Shown here in pieces: positions 16,228 through 26,195 of a stretch of 44,711 bases of DNA. The translations under genes were made by a program, and so were the position numbers. The notes beneath the pieces are model-generated. The model saw nothing but the letters and a program-made list of their open reading frames with translations. It ran no database searches and was not told where the DNA came from. Each line of letters opens with the position of its first letter. Position 1 is the first letter of the stretch. The stretch lies in NCBI RefSeq assembly GCF_021531995.1, contig NZ_JAFBIZ010000012.1, positions 1-44,711 on the forward strand, given 5' to 3'. This stretch comes from Faecalicatena contorta (lineage in GTDB: Bacteria > Bacillota > Clostridia > Lachnospirales > Lachnospiraceae).

Positions 16228-17514
16228 ATGAGTTTACAGGTAGAAAAATTAGAAAAAAACATGGCGAAACTTACAATTGAAGTTCCTGCCGATGATTTAG
16301 AGAAAGCGCTTCAGAGTGCATATATGAAGCAGAAGAACAAGATCTCTCTTCCGGGTTTCCGTAAAGGAAAAGTACCGCGTCAGATGATCGAAAAAATGTA
16401 CGGAGCAGAGATCTTTTATGATGATGCTGCAAATGAACTGATCCCTAAGGCATATGCAGATGCTTACGATGAGTGTGAGCTTGAGATTGTGTCCAGACCG
16501 GAGATCAACGTTGTGCAGATTGAAAAAGGAAAACCGTTCATCTTTACAGCAGATGTTGCTACCAAACCGGAAGTGACTCTCGGAGAGTATAAGGGTCTGG
16601 AAGTAGATAAAGTATCTACTCGTGTAACACAGAAAGAGATCGATGCAAAGGTTCAGGAAGAAGCAGAAAAGAATGCAAGAGAGATCACAGTAGAGGATCG
16701 TCCGGTACAGGATGGAGATGAAGTGATCCTTGACTTTGAGGGATTTGTTGATGGTGTTGCGTTCGAAGGCGGAAAAGGAGAAAACTATCCGCTGAAGATC
16801 GGTTCAGGCTCTTTCATTCCCGGATTTGAAGAGCAGCTGGTAGGAGCAGAGGCTGAAAAAGAAGTTGAAGTAAATGTCACATTCCCGGAAGATTACCATG
16901 CAGAAGATCTGAAAGGAAAAGCAGCTGTGTTCAAATGCACCGTTCATGAGATCAAGGCAAAGGAACTGCCGGAGATTGATGATGAATTTGCAGCAGAAGT
17001 ATCTGAATTTGATACATTAGAAGAATACAAAGCTGATATTAAGGCAAAGATTAAAGAGCAGAAAGCTGCTGAAGGAAAGAGAAAACAGGAAGATCAGGTA
17101 GTAGAGCAGGCAATTAAGAATGCAGAGTATGAAATTCCGCAGCCAATGATCGAGACTCAGACTGTACAGATGGCAGATGATTTCGCACAGAGAATTCAGT
17201 CTCAGGGACTGAGCATGGAACAGTACTTCCAGTTTACCGGCATGACTGCTGAGAAGATGATGGAAGAATTCAGACCACAGGCAATCAAGCGTATTGAGAC
17301 CCGCCTTGTTCTGGAAGCAATTGCAAAGGCCGAAAATATCGAGATCTCAGATGAGAAGCTGGATGAAGAACTGGCTAAGATGGCTGAAACATACAATATG
17401 GAAGTTGAAAAACTCAAAGAATTTATGGGTGAGAACGAGAAGAAGCAGATGAAGGAAGATATGGCTGTACAGGAAGCTGTGACTTTCTTAGTAGAAAATG
17501 CTGTGGAAAAGTAG
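16228..17514 (+). CDS. tig: Trigger factor
   Basis: This 428-residue ribosome-associated chaperone and prolyl isomerase meets nascent chains at the exit tunnel. The ribosome-binding signature GFRKGKVPR lies near residues 43-51, the FKBP-type isomerase domain spans about 160-245 (DGDEVILDFEGFVDG, GSGSFIPGFEEQL), and the C-terminal arms follow. The length is normal. An aacaggagg ribosome binding site precedes ATG 16228. It heads a proteostasis run with clpP 38 bases downstream. Confidence 0.97.
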   Translation: MSLQVEKLEKNMAKLTIEVPADDLEKALQSAYMKQKNKISLPGFRKGKVPRQMIEKMYGAEIFYDDAANELIPKAYADAYDECELEIVSRPEINVVQIEKGKPFIFTADVATKPEVTLGEYKGLEVDKVSTRVTQKEIDAKVQEEAEKNAREITVEDRPVQDGDEVILDFEGFVDGVAFEGGKGENYPLKIGSGSFIPGFEEQLVGAEAEKEVEVNVTFPEDYHAEDLKGKAAVFKCTVHEIKAKELPEIDDEFAAEVSEFDTLEEYKADIKAKIKEQKAAEGKRKQEDQVVEQAIKNAEYEIPQPMIETQTVQMADDFAQRIQSQGLSMEQYFQFTGMTAEKMMEEFRPQAIKRIETRLVLEAIAKAENIEISDEKLDEELAKMAETYNMEVEKLKEFMGENEKKQMKEDMAVQEAVTFLVENAVEK

Positions 17515-17552
17515 AACCCGAATTGCATATATAATCAGGAGGAGGCGTAAAC

Positions 17553-18134
17553 ATGAGTGTGATACCTTATGTCATTGAACAGACAAGCCGTGGAGAACGC
17601 TCCTACGATATCTATTCAAGATTATTAAAAGACAGAATTATCTTTCTTGGAGAAGAAGTAACCGATGCATCTGCAAGTGTAATTGTTGCACAGCTGTTAT
17701 TCCTGGAGGCAGAAGATCCGGAAAAGGATATTCATCTGTACATTAACAGTCCGGGAGGATCTGTGACTGCCGGTATGGCAATCTATGATACGATGCAGTA
17801 CATTAAGTGTGATGTGGAAACCATCTGTATCGGGATGGCTGCAAGTATGGGATCTTTCCTGCTGGCAGGAGGTACCAAGGGTAAGAGACTTGCTCTTCCT
17901 AATGCTGAGATCATGATTCACCAGCCGTCAGGCGGTGCACAGGGTCAGGCGACAGAGATTCAGATTGCAGCTGAACATATATTAAAGACCCGTCAGAAAT
18001 TGAATCAGATACTGGCGGAAAATACAGGACAGCCGTTAGACGTAATCAGTGCTGATACAGACAGAGATAATTTTATGTCTGCGGAAGAAGCAAAAGCATA
18101 TGGCCTGGTGGACGAAGTTATCACAAGCCGTTAA
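17553..18134 (+). CDS. clpP: ATP-dependent Clp protease proteolytic subunit
   Basis: This 193-residue serine peptidase forms the tetradecameric barrel that degrades substrates fed by ClpX or other Clp ATPases. The catalytic triad is readable as Ser98 (AASMGS), His123 (MIHQPSGG) and Asp172 (DRDNFMSA). [19 protein letters not shown] is the conserved oxyanion and handle region. The start has aggagg at a normal distance. It lies between tig and clpX, the usual order. Confidence 0.98.
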   Translation: MSVIPYVIEQTSRGERSYDIYSRLLKDRIIFLGEEVTDASASVIVAQLLFLEAEDPEKDIHLYINSPGGSVTAGMAIYDTMQYIKCDVETICIGMAASMGSFLLAGGTKGKRLALPNAEIMIHQPSGGAQGQATEIQIAAEHILKTRQKLNQILAENTGQPLDVISADTDRDNFMSAEEAKAYGLVDEVITSR

Positions 18135-18167
18135 TTTTGCGGACCGGTCCTTAGACGAGGTGAGAGA

Positions 18168-19424
18168 ATGGGAAAGAACGACGATCAGATCAGGTGTTCG
18201 TTCTGCAACAAGACACAGAATCAGGTCAGAAAGCTGATCGCAGGTCCCAATGGGGCGTATATCTGTGATGAGTGCGTGGATGTCTGTGCAGAGATTATAG
18301 AAGAAGAATTTGAATATGAGAACGGAAGACACTGGAATCCGTTCTCTGATATCAATCTTCTGAAACCGGAAGAAATCAAAGAATTTCTGGATGAGTATGT
18401 GATCGGACAGGACGAGGCGAAGAAAGTTCTGTCTGTTGCAGTGTATAATCATTATAAAAGAATCATGGCCGGGAAGGACATGGGGGTGGAACTGGGCAAG
18501 AGTAATATTCTGATGCTCGGGCCTACCGGATGCGGCAAGACGCTTCTGGCACAGTCTCTGGCTAAGATTCTGGGTGTTCCATTTGCGATTGCCGATGCAA
18601 CTGCATTGACAGAAGCCGGATATGTCGGAGAAGACGTGGAAAATATTCTTCTGAAGATTATCCAGGCCGCAGATGGTGATATTGAACGTGCAGAATATGG
18701 CATTATCTATATTGATGAGATCGATAAGATTACCAGAAAATCTGAGAATCCATCTATTACAAGAGATGTGTCCGGAGAGGGTGTACAGCAGGCTCTCCTG
18801 AAGATTATTGAAGGAACGGTTGCAAATGTACCTCCGCAGGGAGGAAGAAAGCATCCGCATCAGGAGATGATACAGATTGATACAACTAATATTCTGTTTA
18901 TCTGTGGCGGTGCGTTTGAAGGAATTGAAAAGATTGTAGAAAAACGTATTGACCAGAAGTCAATTGGATTCAATGCGGAGATCGCGCAGAAGCATGAAGA
19001 TGATGTAGACAGACTGCTGAAGCAGATCCTGCCTCAGGATCTGGTGAAGTTTGGACTGATTCCGGAGCTTGTTGGCCGTGTGCCGGTTACTGTTGCGTTG
19101 GAGATGCTTGACAGAGATGCATTGATCCGTATCCTTACAGAGCCAAAGAATGCGATTGTGAAACAGTATCAGAAGATGCTTGAACTGGATGGAGTCCACC
19201 TGAGTTTTGATCAGGAAGCACTGGAAGCGATTGCAGAAACTTCTCTGAAGAGAAAGACGGGTGCGAGAGGACTTCGTGCGATCATGGAAAATGTTATGAT
19301 GGATATTATGTATAAGGCACCATCAGATGAGACATTAAAAACATGCCGTATTACAGAAGATGTTGTAAAGGGGCTTGGAGAACCGGAATGTGAACACTCC
19401 AGATTCCGGTCTGAAAGTGCATAA
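18168..19424 (+). CDS. clpX: ClpX unfoldase, ATP-binding subunit of ClpXP
   Basis: This 418-residue AAA+ protein unfolds substrates and threads them into ClpP. The N-terminal zinc-binding domain uses Cys10, Cys13, Cys33 and Cys36. [12 protein letters not shown] is Walker [11 protein letters not shown] is Walker B, and the IGF-type loop that docks on ClpP is present as KSIGFNAE. The gene starts 33 bases after clpP behind gaggtgagag. A strong hairpin without a T-run separates it from lon. Confidence 0.97.
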   Translation: MGKNDDQIRCSFCNKTQNQVRKLIAGPNGAYICDECVDVCAEIIEEEFEYENGRHWNPFSDINLLKPEEIKEFLDEYVIGQDEAKKVLSVAVYNHYKRIMAGKDMGVELGKSNILMLGPTGCGKTLLAQSLAKILGVPFAIADATALTEAGYVGEDVENILLKIIQAADGDIERAEYGIIYIDEIDKITRKSENPSITRDVSGEGVQQALLKIIEGTVANVPPQGGRKHPHQEMIQIDTTNILFICGGAFEGIEKIVEKRIDQKSIGFNAEIAQKHEDDVDRLLKQILPQDLVKFGLIPELVGRVPVTVALEMLDRDALIRILTEPKNAIVKQYQKMLELDGVHLSFDQEALEAIAETSLKRKTGARGLRAIMENVMMDIMYKAPSDETLKTCRITEDVVKGLGEPECEHSRFRSESA

Positions 19425-19449
19425 TTATTTACAAGAGATATGAAAAGAG

Positions 19450-19481
19450 GGCGGGTGCAAGAGGAGCAGTTTGTACCCGCC
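19450..19481 (+). other. GC-rich hairpin between clpX and lon
   Basis: GGCGGGTGCAA (19450-19460) pairs with TTGTACCCGCC (19471-19481) over 11 pairs (one G-T) with a ten-base loop. The following bases are TGTTCT, not a T-run, so it may cause partial termination or act as an mRNA processing or stability element between clpX and lon. Confidence 0.5.
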
Positions 19482-19505
19482 TGTTCTATACCAGGAGAGT
19501 AATAT

Positions 19506-21860
19506 ATGATAAAAGAGACTTATAGTCTGCCGATGGTTGCTTTGAGAGGACTCGTGATTCTTCCGGAAGAGGTCAGACATTTTGATGTAAGCCGCGAAAA
19601 ATCTCTGAAAGCCATTGAAGAAGCGATGTTGGGAGATCAGAAAATATTTCTGAGTATGCAAAAAGAAATTGATGCTGAGGATCCGGGAGTGGAAGATGTT
19701 CAGCAGATCGGGTGTATTGCAACGATACGGCAGATAGTAAAATTACCGAAAAAGATCAGCAGGGTTCTGATATCGGGAGAATCCAGAGCCCGCATTAATA
19801 CAATGGAATTTGAGGAGCCATATCTCCGCGCGAATGTTACCGTAATTCCAGATATGGATACATCAGAGGAAAAAACGGGGGCGAAGGAGCATCCAATGAA
19901 TCTGGAAGCTATGATCCGAGGACTAAAGGATGTGTTTAAAGAGTACATGGTGAAAAATCCAAAGCTTTCCAAAGAACTGGCTCTTAGAATCGATACCACC
20001 AATGAATTAAAGCCGCTGGTGGATATCATTGCGGCAAATATGCCGTTTTCCTGTGAAGATGCGCAGGAACTTCTGGAAGAGTCGGACGTTATGCTCCGAT
20101 ATGAATTACTGATCTATAAGATTGTCAATGAGATTCAGATTCTGAATGTAAAGGAAGAGATTCAGGCAAAAGTAAAAGCTCGTGTTGACAAGAATCAGAG
20201 GGAATATATTCTCAGAGAAGAGATGAAGCTGATCCGGGAAGAACTTGGAGATGACAATACACTGTCGGATGCGGATGAATTTCAGCAGAAAGCAGATGCT
20301 CTGAATGCATCCAGGGAAGTGAAAGAGAAGCTTGCAAAAGAGATTAAACGTTTCCGAAATTCCATGAGCAGTCCGGCAGAAATTGGTGTAATCAGGACAT
20401 ACATTGAGACGATGCTTGAAATGCCATGGGATAAAATGTGCAGAGAGCATAAAGACATTGCATACGCAAAAAAGGTGCTGGATGAGGATCATTACGGTCT
20501 GGAAAAGGTAAAGGAACGTGTGTTGGAATTTCTGGCAGTGCGTGCATTGACTAAAAAAGGAGAAGCGCCGATTCTGTGTCTGGTGGGGCCACCGGGAACC
20601 GGCAAGACATCTATTGCCAAGTCGCTTGCACGGGCATTGAAGAAGCCTTATGTCAGGATCTCTCTTGGTGGAGTGCGTGATGAGGCGGAGATTCGGGGCC
20701 ACCGGAAGACATATGTCGGAGCAATGCCGGGAAGAATTGCAAACGGTATGAAGCAGGCAGGAGTTAAGAATCCGTTGATGCTGCTGGATGAGATTGATAA
20801 AGTCAGCAGTGATTATAAAGGGGATACTTTTTCTGCACTTCTTGAGGTTCTGGATGGAGAACAGAATAATAAGTTTGTGGATCACTATCTGGAAGTTCCG
20901 ATTGATCTGTCCGAAGTATTATTTATCACAACTGCGAATACGCTTCAGACGATTCCAAGACCGCTTCTTGATCGAATGGAAGTGATTGAAGTCGGCAGTT
21001 ATACAGAAAATGAAAAGCTGCATATTGCAATGGAACATCTGATTCCAAAACAGCTTGAAAAGCATGGTTTGAAGCCGGAGCAGCTTACGATCAGTAAAAA
21101 AGTAATCTGGAAGATGGCCCGGAATTATACAAAAGAAGCCGGTGTAAGACAGCTGGAGCGAAAAATCGGTGATATCTGCAGAAAAGCGGCAAGAGAAATT
21201 CTGGAATCAAAAAAGAAATCAATCCATGTGACGGAGCGAAATCTGTCTCAGTATCTTGGAAAAGAACTGTACTCCTACCAGATGGCTAATGAAAAGGATG
21301 AGGTCGGAATTGTCCGCGGACTTGCATGGACAAGCGTCGGAGGGGATACACTTCAGATAGAGGTCAATGTCATGCCCGGAGAAGGTGAGATCCTTCTGAC
21401 AGGACAGCTTGGAGACGTCATGAAAGAATCTGCAAGAGCCGGAATCACGTATATCCGTTCTGTGAGCACCCGGCGGGGAGTCCCGGAGGATTTCTTTAAG
21501 AAACATGATATTCATATTCATATCCCGGAAGGAGCCGTTCCAAAGGATGGTCCGTCTGCGGGAATTACGATGGCTACGGCAATGATGTCTGCTGTTACAG
21601 GACGCAAGGTAAGAGCTGATCTTGCAATGACCGGAGAGATTACACTGCGTGGAAGAGTTCTTCCGATCGGAGGTCTGAAGGAGAAGCTTCTGGCAGCTAA
21701 AAATGCAGGAATCAGGACAGTGCTTGTACCAAAAGAAAACAAAACTGATGTAGCAGAGATCTCTTCAGAGATTACAAAGGGGCTGGAGATCATACCGGTA
21801 TCACACATGGATGAGGTGCTGAATGTGGCGCTGGCGTCAGATGCGATAGAAGACAGATAA
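19506..21860 (+). CDS. lon: ATP-dependent protease Lon (LonA type)
   Basis: This 784-residue protease combines an N-terminal substrate-binding domain (about 1-200), a coiled-coil segment, an AAA+ module with Walker A GPPGTGKTS and Walker B LMLLDEIDKV, and a C-terminal peptidase domain. The catalytic dyad is Ser684 in DGPSAGIT and Lys727 in GLKEKLLAA, spaced 43 residues apart as in other Lon proteases. There is no membrane segment, so it is the soluble LonA form. ATG 19506 follows caggagag. The GTPase gene ysxC starts ten bases after its stop, as in Bacillus. Confidence 0.97.
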   Translation: MIKETYSLPMVALRGLVILPEEVRHFDVSREKSLKAIEEAMLGDQKIFLSMQKEIDAEDPGVEDVQQIGCIATIRQIVKLPKKISRVLISGESRARINTMEFEEPYLRANVTVIPDMDTSEEKTGAKEHPMNLEAMIRGLKDVFKEYMVKNPKLSKELALRIDTTNELKPLVDIIAANMPFSCEDAQELLEESDVMLRYELLIYKIVNEIQILNVKEEIQAKVKARVDKNQREYILREEMKLIREELGDDNTLSDADEFQQKADALNASREVKEKLAKEIKRFRNSMSSPAEIGVIRTYIETMLEMPWDKMCREHKDIAYAKKVLDEDHYGLEKVKERVLEFLAVRALTKKGEAPILCLVGPPGTGKTSIAKSLARALKKPYVRISLGGVRDEAEIRGHRKTYVGAMPGRIANGMKQAGVKNPLMLLDEIDKVSSDYKGDTFSALLEVLDGEQNNKFVDHYLEVPIDLSEVLFITTANTLQTIPRPLLDRMEVIEVGSYTENEKLHIAMEHLIPKQLEKHGLKPEQLTISKKVIWKMARNYTKEAGVRQLERKIGDICRKAAREILESKKKSIHVTERNLSQYLGKELYSYQMANEKDEVGIVRGLAWTSVGGDTLQIEVNVMPGEGEILLTGQLGDVMKESARAGITYIRSVSTRRGVPEDFFKKHDIHIHIPEGAVPKDGPSAGITMATAMMSAVTGRKVRADLAMTGEITLRGRVLPIGGLKEKLLAAKNAGIRTVLVPKENKTDVAEISSEITKGLEIIPVSHMDEVLNVALASDAIEDR

Positions 21861-21870
21861 GGGGAATTAT

Positions 21871-22482
21871 ATGGTAATCAGAAGCATTAATTTGGAAACA
21901 GTATGTGGTATTACAAGCAAACTTCCGGAAAATACGCTTCCGGAGATTGCATTCGCCGGCAAGTCTAACGTAGGGAAATCCTCGCTGATCAATGCACTGA
22001 TCAATCGAAAATCCTATGCAAGGACATCAGCAACGCCCGGAAAGACACAGACGATTAATTTTTATAATATCAATGAGGAATTATATCTGGTAGATCTTCC
22101 GGGATATGGCTATGCAAAAGTGTCGGAGCAGGAGAAGATCAAATGGGGCAAGCTGATTGAACGTTATCTGCATGAGTCAAAACAGTTGAAAGTAGTGTTT
22201 CTGCTAATTGATATCCGTCATGAACCATCTTCCAATGATAAGATGATGTATGAGTGGATTGTAGCACAGGGATACCAGCCGGTGATTATTGCGACAAAAC
22301 TGGATAAAATAAAGAGAAGTCAGAAGGATAAACAGATTAAACTTGTAAAACAGGGGTTGAATGTTCTGCCGGGAACCAGGGTGATTCCATTCTCTGCGGA
22401 AACAAAACAGGGCAGAGATGAGATATGGGAACTGGTAGAGTCTGAGTTCCTGGATATAGAGAAAGAGAAGGGAGAACTGTAG
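21871..22482 (+). CDS. ysxC: Ribosome biogenesis GTPase YsxC/EngB
   Basis: This 203-residue TRAFAC-class GTPase is needed for assembly of the large ribosomal subunit in Bacillus and relatives. G1 is AGKSNVGKSSLI, G2 includes the threonine in TPGKTQTINFY, G3 is LVDLPGYGYAKV, G4 is ATKLDKIKR and G5 is PFSAETKQG. The order lon-ysxC is conserved in Firmicutes. The reductase gene begins one base after its stop, so the three are probably on one transcript. Confidence 0.95.
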   Translation: MVIRSINLETVCGITSKLPENTLPEIAFAGKSNVGKSSLINALINRKSYARTSATPGKTQTINFYNINEELYLVDLPGYGYAKVSEQEKIKWGKLIERYLHESKQLKVVFLLIDIRHEPSSNDKMMYEWIVAQGYQPVIIATKLDKIKRSQKDKQIKLVKQGLNVLPGTRVIPFSAETKQGRDEIWELVESEFLDIEKEKGEL

Positions 22483-22483
22483 T

Positions 22484-24022
22484 ATGGAAAACTTGATCAA
22501 AGAATTTAAAGAAGATCTTGCAGAGTTTCATGAGATGACAGATAAGTTTTATGCAAAAGAAATCAGCATGAAAGAGTACAAAGGTTTTTCCGGAGGATTT
22601 GGAAGCTATGCGCAGAAAGGCGGAAATGCAAGTATGTTAAGACTTCGCCTGCCGGGCGGCCGTCTGACAAAAGAGAAACTGAAATTTGTGGCAGATGCCA
22701 TTGCCGAGTATGGTGTGGATAAAGCACATTTTACAACATGTCAGACGATACAGCTGCATGATCTGGAGGCAGACACTGTCTGTGCAATTATGGAAAAAGC
22801 CATGGATGTCGGAATCATTACCCGTGGAGGAGGCGGAGACTTTCCGAGAAATACGATGGCATCCCCGCTTTCCGGAGTGGAAAAGGGAGAATATTTTGAT
22901 GTGATGCCGTATGTAGAGGCTGTTTCAGATTATCTGATGGGAATCATCAAGACGGTAAAGCTGCCGAGAAAGTTAAAAGTATGTTTTTCTAACTCTCCGG
23001 CGAATGAGCCGCATGCGACGTTCCGAGATCTTGGGTTTGTGGCAAGACCGGACGGAACTTTTGATGTATACAGTGCCGGAGGTCTTGGAAATAATGCACG
23101 TATGGGCGTGAAGGTTGCAGAAGGGACTGATCCGGCTGAGGTGCTGTATTATGTACAGGCAATGGTGGATACCTTTGTTGCATATGGAAATTATGAGAAC
23201 CGTGCAAAAGCAAGAACTCGCTATATGCAGGAAACGCTTGGTACAGATGGTTATAAAGAGGCATACGTTGAAAAACTGGCGGCAGTGAAAGCAAAGGGTA
23301 ATCTTACGATTCATCCGGAGATCATAGAAGTGACCAAGACCGGAGACGGAAGTACGGCATCCGGAAAGCGTATCATCGGGCAGAAGCAGGAAGGATTGTA
23401 TGCGGTTGCTTATCATCCGGTCGGAGGACTTCCGCCGGTTACGAAATTTGCAGAACTGTATGATGTAATCAAAGATATGGAGCAGGTGGAGGTTCGTATT
23501 GCACCGGATGAGACGATCTATGTGATCAATCTGACGGGAGATGAAGCAAAGGAAGTGGAAACTGTCACGGCCGATGGTGCACAGAATCTGTTTGAGACAT
23601 CTGTATCCTGTATCGGAAGTACCATCTGCCAGGTAGGACTTCGTGATTCACAGGGGACACTGGCATCCATTATTGAAGAAGTGAGAAAACATGACTTTGC
23701 AGATGGGGTACTGCCGAGGATCCATATCTCCGGATGTACTTCTTCCTGTGGTACACATCAGATTGGCACACTGGGATTCCATGGCGGGGCCAAGCGAGTG
23801 AACAATGTGGCAGAACCAGCATTTACATTCCATGTCAACGGCTGTGATGTACAGGGGCAGGAACGATTTGGAGAGCCGTGGGGCATGGTGCTTCAGAAAG
23901 AGATGCCGGCATTTTTTGTGGAACTGGGAGAAGCAGTTCAGGCAGAGAGTGCGACTTTTGAAGAGTGGTATGCAAAAGATCCGGAAAAGCTCAGGAAAAT
24001 TGCAGAAAAGTATCTGTATTAA
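22484..24022 (+). CDS. Siroheme [4Fe-4S] nitrite/sulfite reductase
   Basis: This 512-residue protein has the two-repeat architecture of ferredoxin-type sulfite/nitrite reductases: ferredoxin-like half domains (FSGGFGSYAQKGG near 36-48, AYHPVGGLPPVTK near 309-321) and siroheme-binding regions. Four cysteines fit the cluster and siroheme ligands: Cys376 and Cys382 (C-x5-C) and Cys418 and Cys422 (C-x3-C). The substrate-side motif FPRNTMASPLSG is present. Sulfite and nitrite reductases cannot be separated by eye. It would make sulfide or ammonia in the cytoplasm. The start is one base after ysxC, with ggagaa as the ribosome binding site, and a terminator-like hairpin follows. Confidence 0.88.
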   Translation: MENLIKEFKEDLAEFHEMTDKFYAKEISMKEYKGFSGGFGSYAQKGGNASMLRLRLPGGRLTKEKLKFVADAIAEYGVDKAHFTTCQTIQLHDLEADTVCAIMEKAMDVGIITRGGGGDFPRNTMASPLSGVEKGEYFDVMPYVEAVSDYLMGIIKTVKLPRKLKVCFSNSPANEPHATFRDLGFVARPDGTFDVYSAGGLGNNARMGVKVAEGTDPAEVLYYVQAMVDTFVAYGNYENRAKARTRYMQETLGTDGYKEAYVEKLAAVKAKGNLTIHPEIIEVTKTGDGSTASGKRIIGQKQEGLYAVAYHPVGGLPPVTKFAELYDVIKDMEQVEVRIAPDETIYVINLTGDEAKEVETVTADGAQNLFETSVSCIGSTICQVGLRDSQGTLASIIEEVRKHDFADGVLPRIHISGCTSSCGTHQIGTLGFHGGAKRVNNVAEPAFTFHVNGCDVQGQERFGEPWGMVLQKEMPAFFVELGEAVQAESATFEEWYAKDPEKLRKIAEKYLY

Positions 24023-24038
24023 TTGAATAACAGGAGAG

Positions 24039-24070
24039 AAGAGGCTGTTGGATACAGTCTCTTGTTTGTG
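24039..24070 (+). terminator. Terminator after the reductase gene
   Basis: AAGAGGCTGT (24039-24048) pairs with ACAGTCTCTT (24054-24063) over ten pairs, one of them G-T, with a TGGAT loop, and GTTTGTG follows. The T-run is interrupted, but the position, just after the last gene of the lon-ysxC-reductase unit and before the secretion operon, fits a terminator. Confidence 0.6.
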
Positions 24071-24085
24071 TAAAAATGATACATT

Positions 24086-24113
24086 TTGCTATATTTGATA
24101 GAAAAAGTATGAT
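24086..24113 (+). promoter_or_regulatory. Candidate promoter of the type VII secretion operon
   Basis: TTGCTA (24086-24091) and TATGAT (24108-24113) are 16 bases apart, about 50 bases before the first gene. An overlapping alternative uses TTGATA at 24095-24100 but lacks a good -10. The region is very AT-rich, so the call is tentative. No other convincing promoter was seen before position 37935. Confidence 0.4.
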
Positions 24114-24162
24114 ATATTGAATATAAGTTAGTTTTATAAAATAACAAATGGGAATGAGAAGT

Positions 24163-25110
24163 ATGAAAACGATATTTGATGAAGGATTAGTTCAAAAGAG
24201 TGAAGGGGAGAATTATGTCTCTTATCTTCTCAGATCTGAGGAGAATTTTTCCCCGACTGGTTATAAGATGATGTTATCCGGAGCGTGCCGTGGAATTCTG
24301 AAGTGTACGAAAGTTATGTTTAACGGATGGCCGAAGTTTGTATATATTACGGATCAGTATCGCAGAATGGATCGAATTCTGGCTTCAATCAGTGAGGCAG
24401 ATTTTCTGCAGATTGCAGGAAATATTGTCTCGGTGATATTAGAACTCAGGGAAAACACATTGTTAAAGTGCAGTAGCATGGATCTTACGGTGGATCATAT
24501 CTTTGTAGATTATAAGACGAAAGAGATATATCTGATCTATCTTCCGGTGGTAAGTACTCAAATTGAGATGGAAGAGTATGAATTTGATCAGCTTCTTCGC
24601 ACCAGACTGCTAGAATGGAGCAGGATTTTTACGAAAGTTCCGGGAGACAGGCTTCAGTATTTTCAGAACAAATTGCAGGATCCGAATTGCAGCCTGAAAG
24701 AGATTGCTTCGCAATTCAGAGATGAGGGGGCAGGATATGCCATAAAGTCAAAGTCGTCTGAAGAGGAGACAGATGAAAAAGAGCAGCCGAAGACAGAAGA
24801 GGCGGAGAAACTTACGAAACTGGTACTGCAAAGTGCTCAGAGAGAGAAGAAGCTTGAATTTATTATTTCTCAGGATGAATATCTGTTGGGAAGAAGTGTC
24901 TATCGTGCGGATGGACAGATCAGTGGAAATATGAGAGTGGGAAATGTACATTGTAAGATTGTCAGAAATGGCAGTAATTATTATGTCATGGATCTGCAGA
25001 GTCGCAATGGAACATTTTTGAATGGAGTACAGCTTCGTCCGGGTGCGGCCTGCTTACTGAATTCAGGTGATATATTAAAACTGGCAGATGAATCTTTTCG
25101 TGTGTTATAA
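24163..25110 (+). CDS. FHA-domain protein at the head of the type VII secretion operon
   Basis: This 315-residue cytoplasmic protein has an N-terminal domain of about 170 residues that I cannot name with certainty, a charged Glu/Lys linker (about 190-220) and a C-terminal forkhead-associated domain. The FHA phosphothreonine pocket looks intact: LGRS, NVHCKIV, then LQSRNGTFLNG with the key Arg, His, Ser-Arg and Asn residues. FHA domains bind phosphothreonine peptides, and a Ser/Thr kinase and a PP2C phosphatase are encoded downstream in the same operon. ATG 24163 is preferred over 24148, which has no ribosome binding site. It probably reads the kinase output and links it to the secretion machine. 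Confidence 0.82.
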   Translation: MKTIFDEGLVQKSEGENYVSYLLRSEENFSPTGYKMMLSGACRGILKCTKVMFNGWPKFVYITDQYRRMDRILASISEADFLQIAGNIVSVILELRENTLLKCSSMDLTVDHIFVDYKTKEIYLIYLPVVSTQIEMEEYEFDQLLRTRLLEWSRIFTKVPGDRLQYFQNKLQDPNCSLKEIASQFRDEGAGYAIKSKSSEEETDEKEQPKTEEAEKLTKLVLQSAQREKKLEFIISQDEYLLGRSVYRADGQISGNMRVGNVHCKIVRNGSNYYVMDLQSRNGTFLNGVQLRPGAACLLNSGDILKLADESFRVL

Positions 25111-25131
25111 AGAAGCATTGAGGAGAAAAAA

Positions 25132-26166
25132 ATGAAAAGACCAATAGTTATTCTGGCAGATACGGATTATGAGTATCTGTTGTCATTAGAATTGAAGTTT
25201 ATCGAGATATATGGAAACAGAATCGAACTGATCATTATTACGGAAGAAACATTTTTTGCAGAATATTTTGCAGTTCAGAGGGAGGCAGATGTTCTGGTGA
25301 TCAGTGAGCTGCTTTATCAGGATGCTCTGAAAAAACATGAGATTCAGAGAATTGTTGTGCTCAGTGAAAATACACGTAGTACGGAATCGATTGGAAATCT
25401 TATCCGGGTAAATAAGTTTTCGAGTGTAAAAAATATCATGAATGAAGCTGTATATAGCCTGCATTTTACAGATGACGCAAAAGAGAAGAAGACAAAAGTG
25501 GTGACTGTCTGTTCTGCCATCGGAGGTGCAGGAAAGACAACGATCTCCATAGGGCTTTGTAAATGCTTGGCAGAGCATCATAAAAAAGTGTTGTTTATCA
25601 GTACAGAGTCGGTACAGAGTTTTGCGTTTTTTCTGAAAGACAAGATATATCTGGATGCGAATGTCTACCGGCTGCTGAGAGATGACAGCAGGAATCACTA
25701 TGCAGATTTGAGACCCTATGTAAGGAATGAGGGATTCTCGTTTGTTCCGCCTTTGATGGCATCGCTGGATTCCCTTCAGATTTCGTGTGATATGTTCGCA
25801 AAGCTGATGGATGAAGCAGCAGAATCCGGAGATTATGATTATATTATTGTGGATACAGATTCCGGCCTCAGACCGGAGATTGCAGAATATATTGGAAAAA
25901 GTGATTTTGTGGGAATTATCGTCATGCAGGATCCACTTTCTGTAGAAAAAACAAAATTCCTGCTTCAGAATATGGACTGTAGTAATCCGGAAAAATATAC
26001 ATTTATATGCAATCAGTATGAGTCGAATGTCGATAATATGTTAAGTCAGGAGGTACTGGGAGAGCATCCTGTCAGTGAATATATTGAGAAATTCGAAAGG
26101 CATTTTACACTGGATGAGCTCGGAGAGTGTGAGGGAATAAAGGGCATGATGTGTATGTTATTATAA
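25132..26166 (+). CDS. CpaE/ParA-like P-loop ATPase
   Basis: This 344-residue protein begins with a receiver-like alpha/beta domain (about 1-110) with ADTDYEYL in the position of an acidic pocket. A MinD/ParA-type ATPase follows, with Walker A SAIGGAGKTT near residues 128-137 and YDYIIVDTDSG as Walker B near 238-248. This domain order resembles CpaE of Tad pilus systems. Such ATPases position or assemble envelope machines, so a role in placing the secretion apparatus is a reasonable inference but unproven. It follows the FHA gene by 21 bases with gaggag before the ATG, and the kinase gene follows 29 bases later. Confidence 0.78.
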   Translation: MKRPIVILADTDYEYLLSLELKFIEIYGNRIELIIITEETFFAEYFAVQREADVLVISELLYQDALKKHEIQRIVVLSENTRSTESIGNLIRVNKFSSVKNIMNEAVYSLHFTDDAKEKKTKVVTVCSAIGGAGKTTISIGLCKCLAEHHKKVLFISTESVQSFAFFLKDKIYLDANVYRLLRDDSRNHYADLRPYVRNEGFSFVPPLMASLDSLQISCDMFAKLMDEAAESGDYDYIIVDTDSGLRPEIAEYIGKSDFVGIIVMQDPLSVEKTKFLLQNMDCSNPEKYTFICNQYESNVDNMLSQEVLGEHPVSEYIEKFERHFTLDELGECEGIKGMMCMLL

Positions 26167-26195
26167 AAGGGAATGAGAGAGAAAAGGAGAAAAAG

